DNA of 64,000 nt from Megaleporinus macrocephalus (lineage: Eukaryota; Chordata; Actinopteri; Characiformes; Anostomidae): NCBI GenBank assembly GCA_021613375.1, contig CM038719.1, positions 39,598,620 through 39,662,619 on the forward strand, given 5' to 3'. The notes under the pieces were generated by a model that searched no databases, was not told the DNA's origin, and saw only the letters and a list, made by a program, of their open reading frames with translations. The position numbers were made by a program, and so were the translations under genes. Within the stretch, counting starts at the first letter, position 1, and each line of letters starts with the position of its first letter. This document shows positions 33,101-43,439 of this stretch, piece by piece.

Positions 33101-33496
33101 TTCCAGACTTTTGCACTGCAGAGTAACTGAGCGTATCTCTCACTGAGCACGGCAAACATTTACTCGTTCTAGACTGAGTCCTGGAGAAGATGCGGTTCTT
33201 CACACGTCATATGTTGTGTGTGAGTGTGTGTCAGGGGAAGTGGTCCAGCATTAACCCCCTCAGTAAGGGTCTGCAGGTCATCAGAGGGAGCTTGAGGAGG
33301 AGCTCCACCTCCGGGGCAGAGCGCACGCTGCAGTTACGCTAAAATCACCAGCTGGACAGAAGGTCAGGCGCTGGAAGCGGAGTGGAGCTTCTACACTGCA
33401 ACTATAACACAGCAGCACTTCCACCCATACATACACGACAGTAGCATTACAGTCAGTATATACTGAATCTTCCAGAACTAAATTCTAATATCAGGA
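33101..33496. other. No gene; possible island
   Basis: 33170-33400 is GC-moderate and single-copy (cagaaggtcaggcgctgg, gaggagctccacctccgg). It might be functional noncoding sequence, but the evidence is thin. Confidence 0.3.
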
Positions 33497-33552
33497 TCAT
33501 ATACATTGAAAGTAAAGAAGGTTTTTGTTGGAGATATGTTTTTCTTCAGAGA
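33497..33552 (-). mobile_element. R1 MITE core fragment
   Basis: atacattgaaagtaaagaag followed by gtttttgttggagatatg. Only the core survives. Confidence 0.45.
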
Positions 33553-33684
33553 GCAACCGTATACACATTAAACATCTACAAAGTTTAACTTCTTTTAAAC
33601 AAATTACATTAAATTAGTTTATAAAAGAAAGTATTTTCCCTGCAAAGCTGTTTGAATCTACTGTCCAAGCAAGATATGGGTTTT

Positions 33685-33955
33685 ACAAAGCAAACATTTG
33701 AAACCAAGTCATCTGAGCTCAGAGTTTTTAATATCACGGTTGGTCTTTTTATTTATTATTATTATTGCTTTATTGATTTGTCTTAATCGAAATGTTGTAC
33801 TGCTGCTAATGTTGAGTCTCGACTACTTTCCAAGCCAAATGGATCAGGTAATGTTTTCTAATGAGCCTTTATTTATTCTGGGACCTCCCTCAACAGTGAT
33901 TGGTCCCAGTATGAATAATTTTACTCAACTTTGTTTCATGTTATTGAGAACAAAT
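33685..33955 (+). repeat. Local duplication, copy 2
   Basis: Second copy of the segment at 32870-33100 with an insertion (ctccctcaacagtgattgg) relative to copy 1. The 91-codon plus frame inside is AT-driven and not conserved in copy 1. Confidence 0.8.
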
Positions 33956-34160
33956 TACAGTAAATTAGGTTAAAAGAACGTGTTTCCCCTGCAAAGCTGT
34001 TTGAATCTACTGTCCAAGCAAGATATTGTTTGTATAATTAATCTCATGCGTCATTTAAGTTAGGGTCAGCATTATTTCATATGTTGCAAATTGAATACAT
34101 ATACAGACAAATGTACATATTTATATGAAAGAAGTAGTACACGGTAGTACACGGATACGC
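33956..34160 (+). repeat. Dispersed repeat C, copy 1
   Basis: Blocks ctgcaaagctgtttgaatc, tactgtccaagcaagatat, ttaatctcatgcgtcattta and acatatacagacaaatg recur at 35870-36220 and 36460-36740. A short piece is at 33640-33680. Unclassified. Confidence 0.75.
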
Positions 34161-34394
34161 TTCTTTAATATATTTACATTGTACTAAACTACATTCATGT
34201 TTAATGGGCGTATATGAGCTGAAACAGGAAGCCTAGCGCATCCCAAATTTATCAACATTAACATTTAAATATAACATTATAGTCATTATAGCTTTTAGAA
34301 GAATGGGTTTTTTGGGGGGGGGGGTGGGCTAGTGCACTATAGACCCCTGTGGTGCGGCCTAAGCTTTCGTCCTTAATGGCATTTTTACCTTACA

Positions 34395-34570
34395 TTACTT
34401 TTACTTTTATACTTTAAGTAGTTCTGAAAGCAGTACTTTTACACTTTTACTGGAGTAAAAAGCTACAGTTGATACTTCAACTTCTACAGAAGTATTTTTA
34501 AACTCTAGTATCTATACTTCTACCTGAGTAATGAGTGTGAATACCTTTGACACCTTTGCTACTGTAAAGT
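34395..34570 (+). repeat. Dispersed repeat (acttttacttttatacttta type)
   Basis: Strings of acttttac, ctggagtaaaa, acttcaacttctac and atacttctacctgagtaa. This acttttac/gagtaa pattern is a familiar fish interspersed repeat; one degenerate copy is present. Confidence 0.5.
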
Positions 34571-34963
34571 TACTACTCTGGAGATACATGTTTGCACAGC
34601 AACGATATGTAAGTTACTGATGCAGTTACGGAGTCTGAAACTGGTTTGAGTGGGTGGAGCCATAGAGACGCCAGCCTTCTGATTGGTCGGGGGAATGATT
34701 ACGGAAGTGTTCCCCAAGATTATGACGGCCCAGATTATGTGAAGTGGACCCTTTCATTGGTCTTTAACTGATCTAGTCACCAGACATTCCAAGGATTTTG
34801 CTTCATCTAATTAAAATATCTCCAGTCTTTGATCCACCTCAGGCCTCATGGTCTAATTTCACCAAGACCCCATAGCGGTCAGATTCTCTATGGACACTGA
34901 CCTGGTCAGAAATCTATCCCTACAAGTGACAGTTGTCTTTTCCAAACTTTTGTGTTATAAATT
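34571..34963. other. Possible noncoding island, no gene
   Basis: 34640-34920 is single-copy and includes two ccaat-type boxes (attggtcggg, cattggtctt). No coding signal. Confidence 0.3.
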
Positions 34964-35027
34964 TTATTTTTAATTTTAATTTTAATTTTAATTTTAATTT
35001 TAATTTTAATTTTAATTTTTATTTTAA
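34964..35027. repeat. (TTTTAA)n microsatellite
   Basis: About ten copies of ttttaa with one or two interruptions. Confidence 0.95.
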
Positions 35028-35039
35028 GACATGACTGAA

Positions 35040-35085
35040 ATGCCCACCTAACCCCCAACTGCTCCTTGGGCACTGTGGACAGGGC

Positions 35086-35165
<80 letters not shown>
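35040..35165. repeat. Repeat fragment followed by (AT)n
   Basis: 35040-35086 (cacctaacccccaactgctc, ccttgggcactgtgg) is a fragment of a fish repeat of the type that also flanks the array at 62246-63573. It is followed by about 38 ta dinucleotides at 35088-35165. Confidence 0.6.
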
Positions 35166-35167
<2 letters not shown>

Positions 35168-35465
35168 ATAGTTTTTCATATTCTAATAACAAACCTCTAC
35201 TAATAAACCTCTACTAATAAATTTATCATCTATAATTCATACTGTATCTCTCTGCTTCACTGAACGAGCAAAGAGTGAGAAATAATCAATAATACATTAA
35301 TAATCAATACTGATTCATATCAAGTGATATGTCTGACTATAGTTACATTGTTATTTCTGAATTATTTAATCAGAAGGCCTAAAAGGACCAGTGAGTCATA
35401 CGGATGTGAATGTAAATGTTTTAATAATCCTCAGTAATAAATAAGTAGATAAATAAGCTCTAGCT
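35166..35465. other. AT-rich, no gene
   Basis: AT-rich sequence with a small duplication (acctctactaataaa twice near 35195). Confidence 0.4.
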
Positions 35466-35720
35466 GGAAGATGTTGTGAATATGGTTGCGTTCTCATGGC
35501 CTGAGTTATATATGTCTCCAGCATGAGCCCGCTGGGACACCGTACATCAGGCTCGGAGTTTGGAGAAAGGCTGACACGGCTTCACGGACCACGAGAAAGA
35601 AAAACAACACGGCCTCACGCACACAGTGACATGGCGAATGGCATGTTGTGTTGATTTCCTAAGAGCACGTCCTCCACAGACAACACACTTCCTCACACTT
35701 AATACAGGTTACTGCTCAAC
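35466..35720. other. Candidate conserved noncoding island
   Basis: Complex, GC-moderate and single-copy within AT-rich surroundings (gagcccgctgggacaccgta, ggctgacacggcttcacgg). No open frame of interest. Confidence 0.35.
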
Positions 35721-35869
35721 CACTGAAATGAACGAGTGATTATACACATCCAAATCAAACACATCCTTTTATTCATGCTATTAATATTTGATGAACAAAC
35801 AATTATTAAAAAATAAAAATTATTTATATTCAAAAATATTTCCACATGTACATAATCTATTGATATTCA

Positions 35870-36220
35870 AGTTATAGCAAAGCTGTTTCAATCTGCCGTC
35901 CAAGCAAGATATGATTTTATAATTAATCTCATGAGTCATTTATATTTTTTTTTATGCAGCAAGTTATATACATATACAGACTAATGAACATATAATATTT
36001 ATTATTTCTATTATAAAATAGAAATGTGACACTCTTAATGGTTTAACTGCGTATATAATTTAGAATGGTCCACTCTGAGAGCATATTGTTTAGTTCTATA
36101 ACCAAATAATCACATTTAATAAAACAAAAAATTACAATGCAATTATTATTACATGTACATAGAAGCTGATACATGCATAAACATATGAACAGAAAACAAT
36201 CATCTGCACACGACTGGACA
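35870..36220 (+). repeat. Dispersed repeat C, copy 2
   Basis: Shares caaagctgtttcaatctg, caagcaagatatgatttta and tataaccaaataatcac with 36460-36740. It extends further right than copy 1. Confidence 0.75.
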
Positions 36221-36459
36221 CAGCTTAACGCTCTTACGTACACATGCAATTCAAAGACATTCTTTTATTCATAATATAAATTTTTGGTAAGAAAAATAAA
36301 ATAATTATAATTAATTAATTCTTTGATTAATTCATAAAAAAAATAATATTTAAAATTGTCCGTTTTGTGTACTATTTTGCAGATATTTCCACATATGCAT
36401 GATCTACTGATAGTAAAGTTATAGACATTGTTCTCTTGGTCCTAGTCTCACTCCCAGTG

Positions 36460-36740
36460 TTTCCCCTGCAAAGCTGTTTGAATCTACCATACAAGCAAGA
36501 TATGATTTTATAATTCATCTCATGCATCATTTAAGTTAGAGTCAACATTATTTTGTATGTTGCAAATTAAATACATATACAGACAAATGTACATAAGAAA
36601 AGAAGAGAAGAGAAGAGAAATGTGAATTTCTTATTGTTTCAACTACATATGTTATTTAGAATTCTCCACTCTATAACCAAATAATCCCGTTTAGTAAAAT
36701 GTAAAACTACAATTATTATTGTATGTACACAGAAGCTGAA
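36460..36740 (+). repeat. Dispersed repeat C, copy 3
   Basis: Same blocks as copy 2 with an inserted aagagaagag run at about 36600. Copies 2 and 3 are about 590 bp apart, suggesting tandem duplication. Confidence 0.75.
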
Positions 36741-36759
36741 AGCTTATATTTACATTGTG

Positions 36760-36897
36760 TGAAAAAAATTCATGAAGAACCAATAAAAATGCTTTAAAAT
36801 AGCTAGGAAAAAATTCTGGTTCAATAAACTTACATTGAAAGTAAAGACAGTATTTGTTTTCTTCTGTAAAGTTACCATTTTAATTAACTGAAGAGTG

Positions 36898-36905
<8 letters not shown>
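36760..36905 (-). mobile_element. R1 MITE, partial
   Basis: Blocks aaccaataaaaatgcttta, ttctggttcaataaacttac, attgaaagtaaagacag and the decayed terminus gaagagtgacaatatat. The terminus runs straight into a 90-bp (AT)n tract. Confidence 0.7.

Positions 36906-36991
<86 letters not shown>
36901..36991. repeat. (AT)n microsatellite
   Basis: About 45 ta dinucleotides, among the longest here. Confidence 0.97.
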
Positions 36992-36994
<3 letters not shown>

Positions 36995-37087
36995 TTAATA
37001 CCTTATAGTCAAAAAGCAATGACTAAATCAAGCTAATTCCGTAGCAGGACCATATATTTTATAATAATTATTTTTTTTATTTTATTT

Positions 37088-37095
<8 letters not shown>

Positions 37096-37172
<77 letters not shown>
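37096..37172. repeat. (AT)n microsatellite
   Basis: About 38 ta dinucleotides; second of three AT tracts within 440 bp. Confidence 0.97.
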
Positions 37173-37176
<4 letters not shown>

Positions 37177-37254
37177 TATATATACATATACAAAAAGATG
37201 TTTTATTCTGCTCCACCAATAATTCCATACCTCTTATTTTGTAGTTTTGTACAA

Positions 37255-37255
<1 letters not shown>

Positions 37256-37336
<81 letters not shown>
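37256..37336. repeat. (AT)n microsatellite
   Basis: About 40 ta dinucleotides; third of the cluster. Confidence 0.97.
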
Positions 37337-37339
<3 letters not shown>

Positions 37340-37383
37340 CATTGAGTTCACTTTGTAAACAGCAAACACAGTTTAGGTTTTAG

Positions 37384-37466
37384 GTTTATTTATATTTATA
37401 TTTATATTTTATATTTATATTTATATTTATATTTATATTTATATTTATATTTATATTTATATTTAT
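37384..37466. repeat. (TTTATA)n microsatellite
   Basis: About 14 copies of tttata with one short-unit slip. Confidence 0.95.
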
Positions 37467-37479
37467 GCTCTAAACTCTG

Positions 37480-37990
37480 TATATAGAGCTGCATATACAT
37501 ACACAGTGTTATATTCCACTGTATGAGTGACACATCTGTGACGCGCACTCTTTGATAAGCTTGGCCTGCAGGGAACACATCACTGACGTCCTCTCCAGGC
37601 GTTTCATCTGCCTCTCTCTGTTCCTCCATACTTCAGAGAAGAGGGGGCCCGGTGGGCGCCCACACAAGCCGGCCCCCAGAGTCCTGGGGTCTATACTTTA
37701 ATATGTGATAAAGAAAGCCTTGCCTTTGCCTTCTCTTTGTGTTTCTCACTTTCTTTCCTTTCTGTCTCTCAGTTTGGGAAAACGTCTCTCTTCGTTTGAT
37801 CCATTGTTATTCCATTATTCATCCTAACTGCCGGCGCGAGCGGCAGCTTTCTGCCCGCGTCCCACGAGGGCCCGTGGAGATCCCTGTGTTTCTCCAGCGG
37901 GAAACTGTAGAAACTGTCTATGATTAAAAGAACAACAGAGCGAATATCAGAAGAACAATAAAAGATCTGAAGAACTTTTTGTCATCATCG
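37480..37990. other. Candidate conserved noncoding island
   Basis: Complex, GC-richer single-copy DNA with CpG (ctgccggcgcgagcggcagc, a palindrome-like core at 37830-37850). Also tttgataagcttggcctgc and ccattgttattccattattc, the latter containing a SOX-type attgtt core. No convincing frame. Confidence 0.4.
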
Positions 37991-38540
37991 TCATCATCAT
38001 CACTGAGAGCTGCAGACGCCAACCTTCTATCAAGTACGAAGTGGACTACACAAGTTTAATGTCCAGGTGAAATGACTGAGGATTAAAGTCCACTGGTAGA
38101 CCAGGTAGACCACCAAAACTGCCCACATCAGATAAACAGCACCTATAAATAGCTCAACACTCTGGAAGGACACTCTGGAAGGACTGTGAAGGCTGTGAGA
38201 AGAACATGCTCCCAAAACATTAATCTGTTTAAAAATTAAACTGTTAAAAAATAAGTTTAAATACACTAACTTAATAATAATATCATATAATAAATAATAT
38301 AGTATGATATATTATAATAATTCATACTTGTTATAGTTACTATTAATAATAATTTAATAACTGTGTAATTACACACATAAAAAACAAGTGATGTAGCCAC
38401 TATTACATACTTTTATCTCATGTACTTACATCAAAGTATCTTAATAGTATATTCTGTCTCATGTAATAACATGTTGGGAATGTGCCAGTTTTCCTTACAC
38501 TTTGCTGGCATTTAGTTGAAATTGTTTCAGTTATTAACTA
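37991..38540. other. No gene seen
   Basis: AT-rich after 38220, with sequences such as gtgtaattacacac and tgatgtagccactattacat that recall the modules at 12660-12740. Otherwise nothing specific. Confidence 0.4.
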
Positions 38541-38614
38541 TTATGTGATGTGATGGTACTAATACAACAACAGCAGATGCCCACTTCCCTAAAATATAAA
38601 ATTTATGCAAATAA

Positions 38615-38703
<89 letters not shown>

Positions 38704-38829
38704 TATATATTCTTGCCATCTTAACTTAGTTTTATAAAGTAATGCATTTCACTTGAATTTCATTATAAAATCACATTTTTAGACTTAATTCTATTTAATT
38801 TCTAAATCATTTAATAGATATTGATGGTG

Positions 38830-38893
<64 letters not shown>

Positions 38894-38951
38894 TTATTTT
38901 AGGGAAGTGGGCATCTGCTCTTGTTGTATTAGTACCGTCACATCACATAAT
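38541..38951. mobile_element. Foldback element with ~55-bp inverted ends
   Basis: The left arm starts ttatgtgatgtgatggtact and runs to cccacttccctaaaat (38541-38595). The right arm 38897-38951 is its reverse complement with two mismatches. Inward of each arm is ataagtatatata and an (AT)n tract (38615-38706 and 38832-38892), so the symmetry extends further. The centre is AT-rich and non-coding. This is a MITE or foldback transposon; the superfamily is unknown. Confidence 0.85.
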
Positions 38952-38952
38952 T

Positions 38953-39190
38953 TTACTTTCAATGTAAATCAATAATATGTATGTAAATAAAATACATGTA
39001 AATCAACAAAATCAGAATTTCTTCCTATTTCTTCACTTTTAATGTAATCAGTAATCAGAATTTTTTCCAAGCTATTTTGGAGCATTTCTATTGGTCCGTC
39101 CATCATAAACATTCCACATGTTGTAAACGGCAGCTGTCATGTTTAAATAATACATAAAAAATCAATGCTACATGTTTTATGATACATGTT
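38953..39190 (+). mobile_element. R1 MITE copy, diverged
   Basis: Begins immediately after the foldback: ttactttcaatgtaaatc, then ttttttccaagctattttgg, agcatttctattggtccgtc, then a degenerate right part to about 39190. The core is duplicated (second ttaatgtaatcag). Confidence 0.65.
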
Positions 39191-39726
39191 TCTCTATGGA
39201 CCTGTTTCAGTTAATACATGTCTAGATGTAAACACACTGCTTGTTGGTTTGAAAGTGGGAACACTATCTGAATGAAGATATGTCTTCTACTTTGATTGAC
39301 ACTTTGAGACAGAGATTGTTTGTTCTGTGATTGTTATGTTGTTGAGGAGATTATGCATACTTTTACTACTACTGATGTATGTGACCTGTTTCATTTACAC
39401 TATGGCTGTGAAGTAAACTGTAGTCTAAACTACTTCTTTGTCATTAGTTTAACATTAATTTAACATTATATAACTCATGAATTAAATTATGAATTGTTAT
39501 TCAGAATAGTTTAAAAGCATATGCAGTATATCAGTATTTTATCGTTTTATCACGGAGCATATATATATACTGATGGTGAAATTGAAAACCTGTCATTACC
39601 ATCAACAAATATCATTACCATCAGGTTATGTGTTGGTAATGACGTGTTGCGGTTTTCACTTCTTTAAGAAAAAAGCTAGCTAGGCCATGGCTTTGCTAAA
39701 GCTAGTTAAGAGCTAGTACAAGCTGC
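39191..39726. other. AT-rich stretch with small hairpin
   Basis: Contains a hairpin-like inverted repeat at about 39576-39660 (gtcattaccatcaac versus gttggtaatgac). No coding signal. Confidence 0.4.
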
Positions 39727-39768
39727 TCTTTAAATACACATAAATAAATAAATAAATAAATAAATACA

Positions 39769-39820
<52 letters not shown>

Positions 39821-39880
39821 GTGTAAATGTAATGTTTAGTTGCAAATAAATAAATAATGTGTAAATGTCATGTTTAGTTG

Positions 39881-39920
<40 letters not shown>

Positions 39921-40067
39921 GTGTAAATGTAATGTTTAGTTGTAAATAAATAAATAATGTGTAAATGTAATAATTAGTTATAAATAAATAAATAAATAAA
40001 TAAATAATGTGTATAGTAATGTTTAGTTGTAAATAAATAAATAATGTGTAAATGTAATGTTTAGTTA

Positions 40068-40103
<36 letters not shown>

Positions 40104-40125
40104 GTGTAAATGTAATGTTTAGTTA

Positions 40126-40165
<40 letters not shown>

Positions 40166-40315
40166 GTTTAAATGTAATGTTTAGTTGTAAATAAATAAAT
40201 AATGTGTAAATGTAATGTTTCGTTGTAAATAAATAAATAAATAATGTGTAAATGTTATGTTTAGTTGTAAATAAATAAATAAATAATGTGTAAATGTAAT
40301 GTTTAGTTGTAAAGT
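39727..40315. repeat. (AAAT)n interleaved with a 26-bp unit
   Basis: Runs of 2-12 aaat alternate with aatgtgtaaatgtaatgttt plus agttgt. About eleven copies of the 26-bp spacer are present, with variable numbers of aaat between them. Copies differ by single bases (gtcatg, gttatg, cgttgt). Confidence 0.95.
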
Positions 40316-40924
40316 ACTGTCAAACTGATGTAAACAGTAATGACTCTGAATAAATGGACTCTATGATCAGGAGCAATACACCATTCAGTTACTCCCATTT
40401 ACACACATTAACATGTCACTCCTCACTCATGGCTGCTCCTTTGTGAGTCTTTGTTTCCATGGTTACACCATAAACAAGTGCTACCTTTAAATAGTTCCCT
40501 GCAGAAGTCATACACTGTTGCAGTAATGATGATAATGTTGGGGGATGATAATATATTGCTCAAAAAATACTGCATAGGTACAAATATGAAAGTTTTTATG
40601 AAACTCATATTGTGATCTTTTTCATAAATTGATCACTTTTTAGTATTTTATAGGGGAAGTTTTAAAGTCTGGGTTGGGGACAAGGCCAAAGTAGCAAAAT
40701 ATTGATGTTTAAAACATTATAAAAAATGAAAATCATAATTATTTTGGAGATGCAATGATTGATCTTTTAAATACCTAAAATGTTTGTTTTGTATTAAAGT
40801 AATTTTAACACAAATTTATAACCTAGACATGTAAAAGTTCCCATAATTGAAGAATCACCCCTCTATATTAATATATATATTTATATACAGCCATAAGATT
40901 CAAACAGATAAGGGAATATTTCAC
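40316..40924. other. No gene seen
   Basis: AT-rich single-copy DNA, mildly A-rich. Confidence 0.4.
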
Positions 40925-42345
40925 AGTCAGTCTGGAAAAGCATGCACGCCTCACTCCGCTCACAAAGAGAAAAAAATAAAAGAATGATGAAAATTAAAAC
41001 CTTATAATTTTGTCACTCGGAAGCAGCCATTAAGATGATATTAATTATAATAAATTGCCCTGCGCGGTTAGCTGCTGAAACGAGTGTTTGCACGGGGCCC
41101 CGATTTCATATTTCACCCACATCCCCACCAAATCACATCCAGATGTTGTCATCAGCTTCTCCTTCCTGCTCCCTACCATCCAATTCCCACCAACCGATGG
41201 AACGTGACACTTTCCCTGGAAAATACCATAAAACACAGAAGTAAATGTACAGCTATTTCCTTTCATAAATTCTTTGGCCCTCTCGGCCGTACGAGCGCGA
41301 GCCCTCATGTACATATATTTTAAGGAAAAGCAATAGCGGTGGCTCGCAGTAAATCGGCGGCTGACAGCTACCACTGGGCTTTGGTGCCGTACCTGGGCGC
41401 GGGTGATTTATGAGGCCCCGCCGAGCTCCGTTTCGCGCGTGTAATTCCTCCTCCCGGCCTGTCGGCGGACCACGTTCCTCCCCTCCGCCGAGACGGATGA
41501 AGGGCTTGTGTCTGTTCACATGTCCTCCAGGTCCATCAATCGTCAACCCCCCCATCTAAACGGCCGACACTCTGTTGACAAACCCTTCGGTCGTAGGTTC
41601 TGGTCCCCAAAGAGCGGGACAGTTCTGCTCCTCTGGATTGGTTAAATCTCTGACTGCTGGGACGGGGTTGTTAAAACTGACCCAGTTCGCCGATCGGGCT
41701 CGTCCAATCACGTTGGCCCCGAGTATATGATCAGTTAAACCTCAGCGGTCAGTGGTCAGCTATAAATTTCTATATATGTGTGTATATTTGCCTCTTTTTC
41801 CATTTTTCCCCCAAAATCCCACGTAGGCACATAAATTAGTGGCTTTAAACGCCGCTGCGAGGGTCCGGATCGGGACCGGGGTATTAAATTCGCTAGCACC
41901 GCCGCAGCTGGACCGGAGCCGCCATTACAGCGATTGACCCCTCGTAAATACACACCTCTTCAAAGAGCGCCGGGGAGCATGACATCACTTCCCCGGGACG
42001 AGATCAGAGGCGCGGGGGCCGCGTGACAGCCGCTAGGCCCTGTTAGCGCACTGAGCTAATTGCGTCCCTCGTCCGCGAAGCTGCCTGCGGTTTTTTCGGG
42101 CGGCCGCCGGGCTGGGCCGCGCCAGGCCCACTCAGCTGTGAGCGCTGGGATATCCGCACCGTAACGGTGGGGTGGGGGGGGGTATTCGGGGCGGATGTTC
42201 GGAGCGATGGGAAGCTCAGAGGGGAGCACTGCAAATCTCAGGGAGGCAGGAAGGAGCTCAGCGTCTCGCGGTCAATCACAGGCTCGCGCTGAGAGCTCAG
42301 CGGCTTGACCAGCCAGCAGAAGTTTGGGGACAGCCTTTTAGAGAA
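40925..42345. other. Large CpG-containing candidate regulatory island
   Basis: The longest repeat-free, GC-rich stretch in the window (about 1.4 kb). It carries many CpGs (ctctcggccgtacgagcgcg, gtttcgcgcgtgtaattcc, gcggccgccgggctgggccg) alternating with AT-rich cores (aagatgatattaattataa, gggtgatttatgagg, gagctaattgcgtcc). Open frames up to 109 codons exist on both strands but overlap each other, as expected of GC-rich noncoding DNA. It could be a CpG-island promoter or first exon of an unrecognised gene, or a cluster of enhancers. No splice-consistent coding exon was identified. Confidence 0.4.
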
Positions 42346-42495
42346 TGCAACATATTGATAAGTTTCTATGCATTTAATATGTGTGTTGTGCTCGTACACA
42401 GCTGGAAAACATTAGTTTTAATATATAATATTAATATATACTTTTAATATATCATCACTGGCCAAAGAAAACATGAATCTCAGTTTTGTTGATTT

Positions 42496-42800
42496 TTATT
42501 TTTTTGCATCATCTGAATGCAGCAGTTGCTGTTTACATTGTATGAAAATATTACGACTAATGGACCAATAGAAATGCTCCAAAATAGCTCGGACAAAATT
42601 CTGGTTCCATTGACTTGCATTAAAAGTAAAGACGGTTTTTGTTCTCTCCTGTAAAGTTGCCATATTTAGTTGCCATGTTTAGTTAGTTTGTTTGTTTTTA
42701 ATTGTTTGTTTGTTTTGAATTAAGTATACTCCAAACATTTTTTGTTCTCTCCTGTAAAGTTGCCATACTTGTTTTTCATTGGATAGCATAGATATATCGT
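42496..42800 (-). mobile_element. R1 MITE interrupted by a short insertion
   Basis: Blocks gcatcatctgaatgcagcag, tggaccaatagaaatgctcc, ttccattgacttgcatt and ttttgttctctcctgtaaag, then at the far end ttgtttttcattggatagc. The phrase tctcctgtaaagttgccata occurs twice (42642 and 42752), flanking about 85 bp of foreign T/G-rich sequence. Confidence 0.75.
42665..42745 (+). repeat. Piece of the TTTG array inside an R1 MITE
   Basis: catgtttagttagtttgttt and then tgttttgaattaagtatact are identical in order and spacing to 43990-44057 in the array about 1.3 kb downstream (roughly 66 bp). The MITE sequence on either side is directly repeated. Confidence 0.85.
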
Positions 42801-43335
42801 CCAATCATTTTTTAGCTTATTAAATCTTAATGAAGGTTAATAAAACAGTTACAGTTAAATGCTTACTAACTTAATTGAAAAGTAATACTTTTTACTGTAC
42901 AATAATTTAATGATTTCACTCCGTTCAAGTTTTATGTGTGTAATTGTGTTTATTGTTAATGCATGTTTTGTTTGTTTGTTTTTATTTACTTTTTAATTGT
43001 TCTCTGTTTTGCTGTATGTACTTTTCTTTCTTGTGCTTTTTTAATTCTTCTCTTCACACATTATGTAAATGCTTTGTTTGTGTGTTTGTTTATTTGTTTC
43101 TGTTTATTACATCATGCTTGTATTTCTCTAGTAACTGGAACTGAGTTATGAGGACGGTCTGCTCCTCTCGGGCTGGACCGGCTCCTCTGTCGGTTCTCAG
43201 TATCTGTATCTGAGAAACACTGCTTTGTGGAAGCTTCAGTTTAGATTTGTTTACCTGTTTTTCTAAAACATGCTTCATACGTGCATTCATGATTTGTTTG
43301 TTTTTGTTTTCCATTAAAGGCATTTCATACATTTG

Positions 43336-43337
<2 letters not shown>
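42801..43337. other. T-rich stretch, no gene
   Basis: T/G-rich with phrases like tttgtttgtttttatttac akin to the following array. Overlapping hydrophobic frames at 42944-43151 are translations of T-rich DNA. Confidence 0.45.

Positions 43338-43415
<78 letters not shown>
43338..43415. repeat. (AT)n microsatellite
   Basis: About 39 ta dinucleotides. Confidence 0.97.
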
Positions 43416-43417
<2 letters not shown>

Positions 43418-43439
43418 TTAAGATACTCTATACCTGTAT

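Noticed and set aside
35040..35086. tRNA-like or SINE promoter
   Set aside because: The C-rich phrase matches the tail of a dispersed fish repeat; no A-box/B-box pair at the right spacing was seen.
39576..39660. Hairpin around gtcattacc/ggtaatgac as a microRNA precursor
   Set aside because: Arms are short and interrupted and the loop is large; nothing distinguishes it from a MITE remnant.
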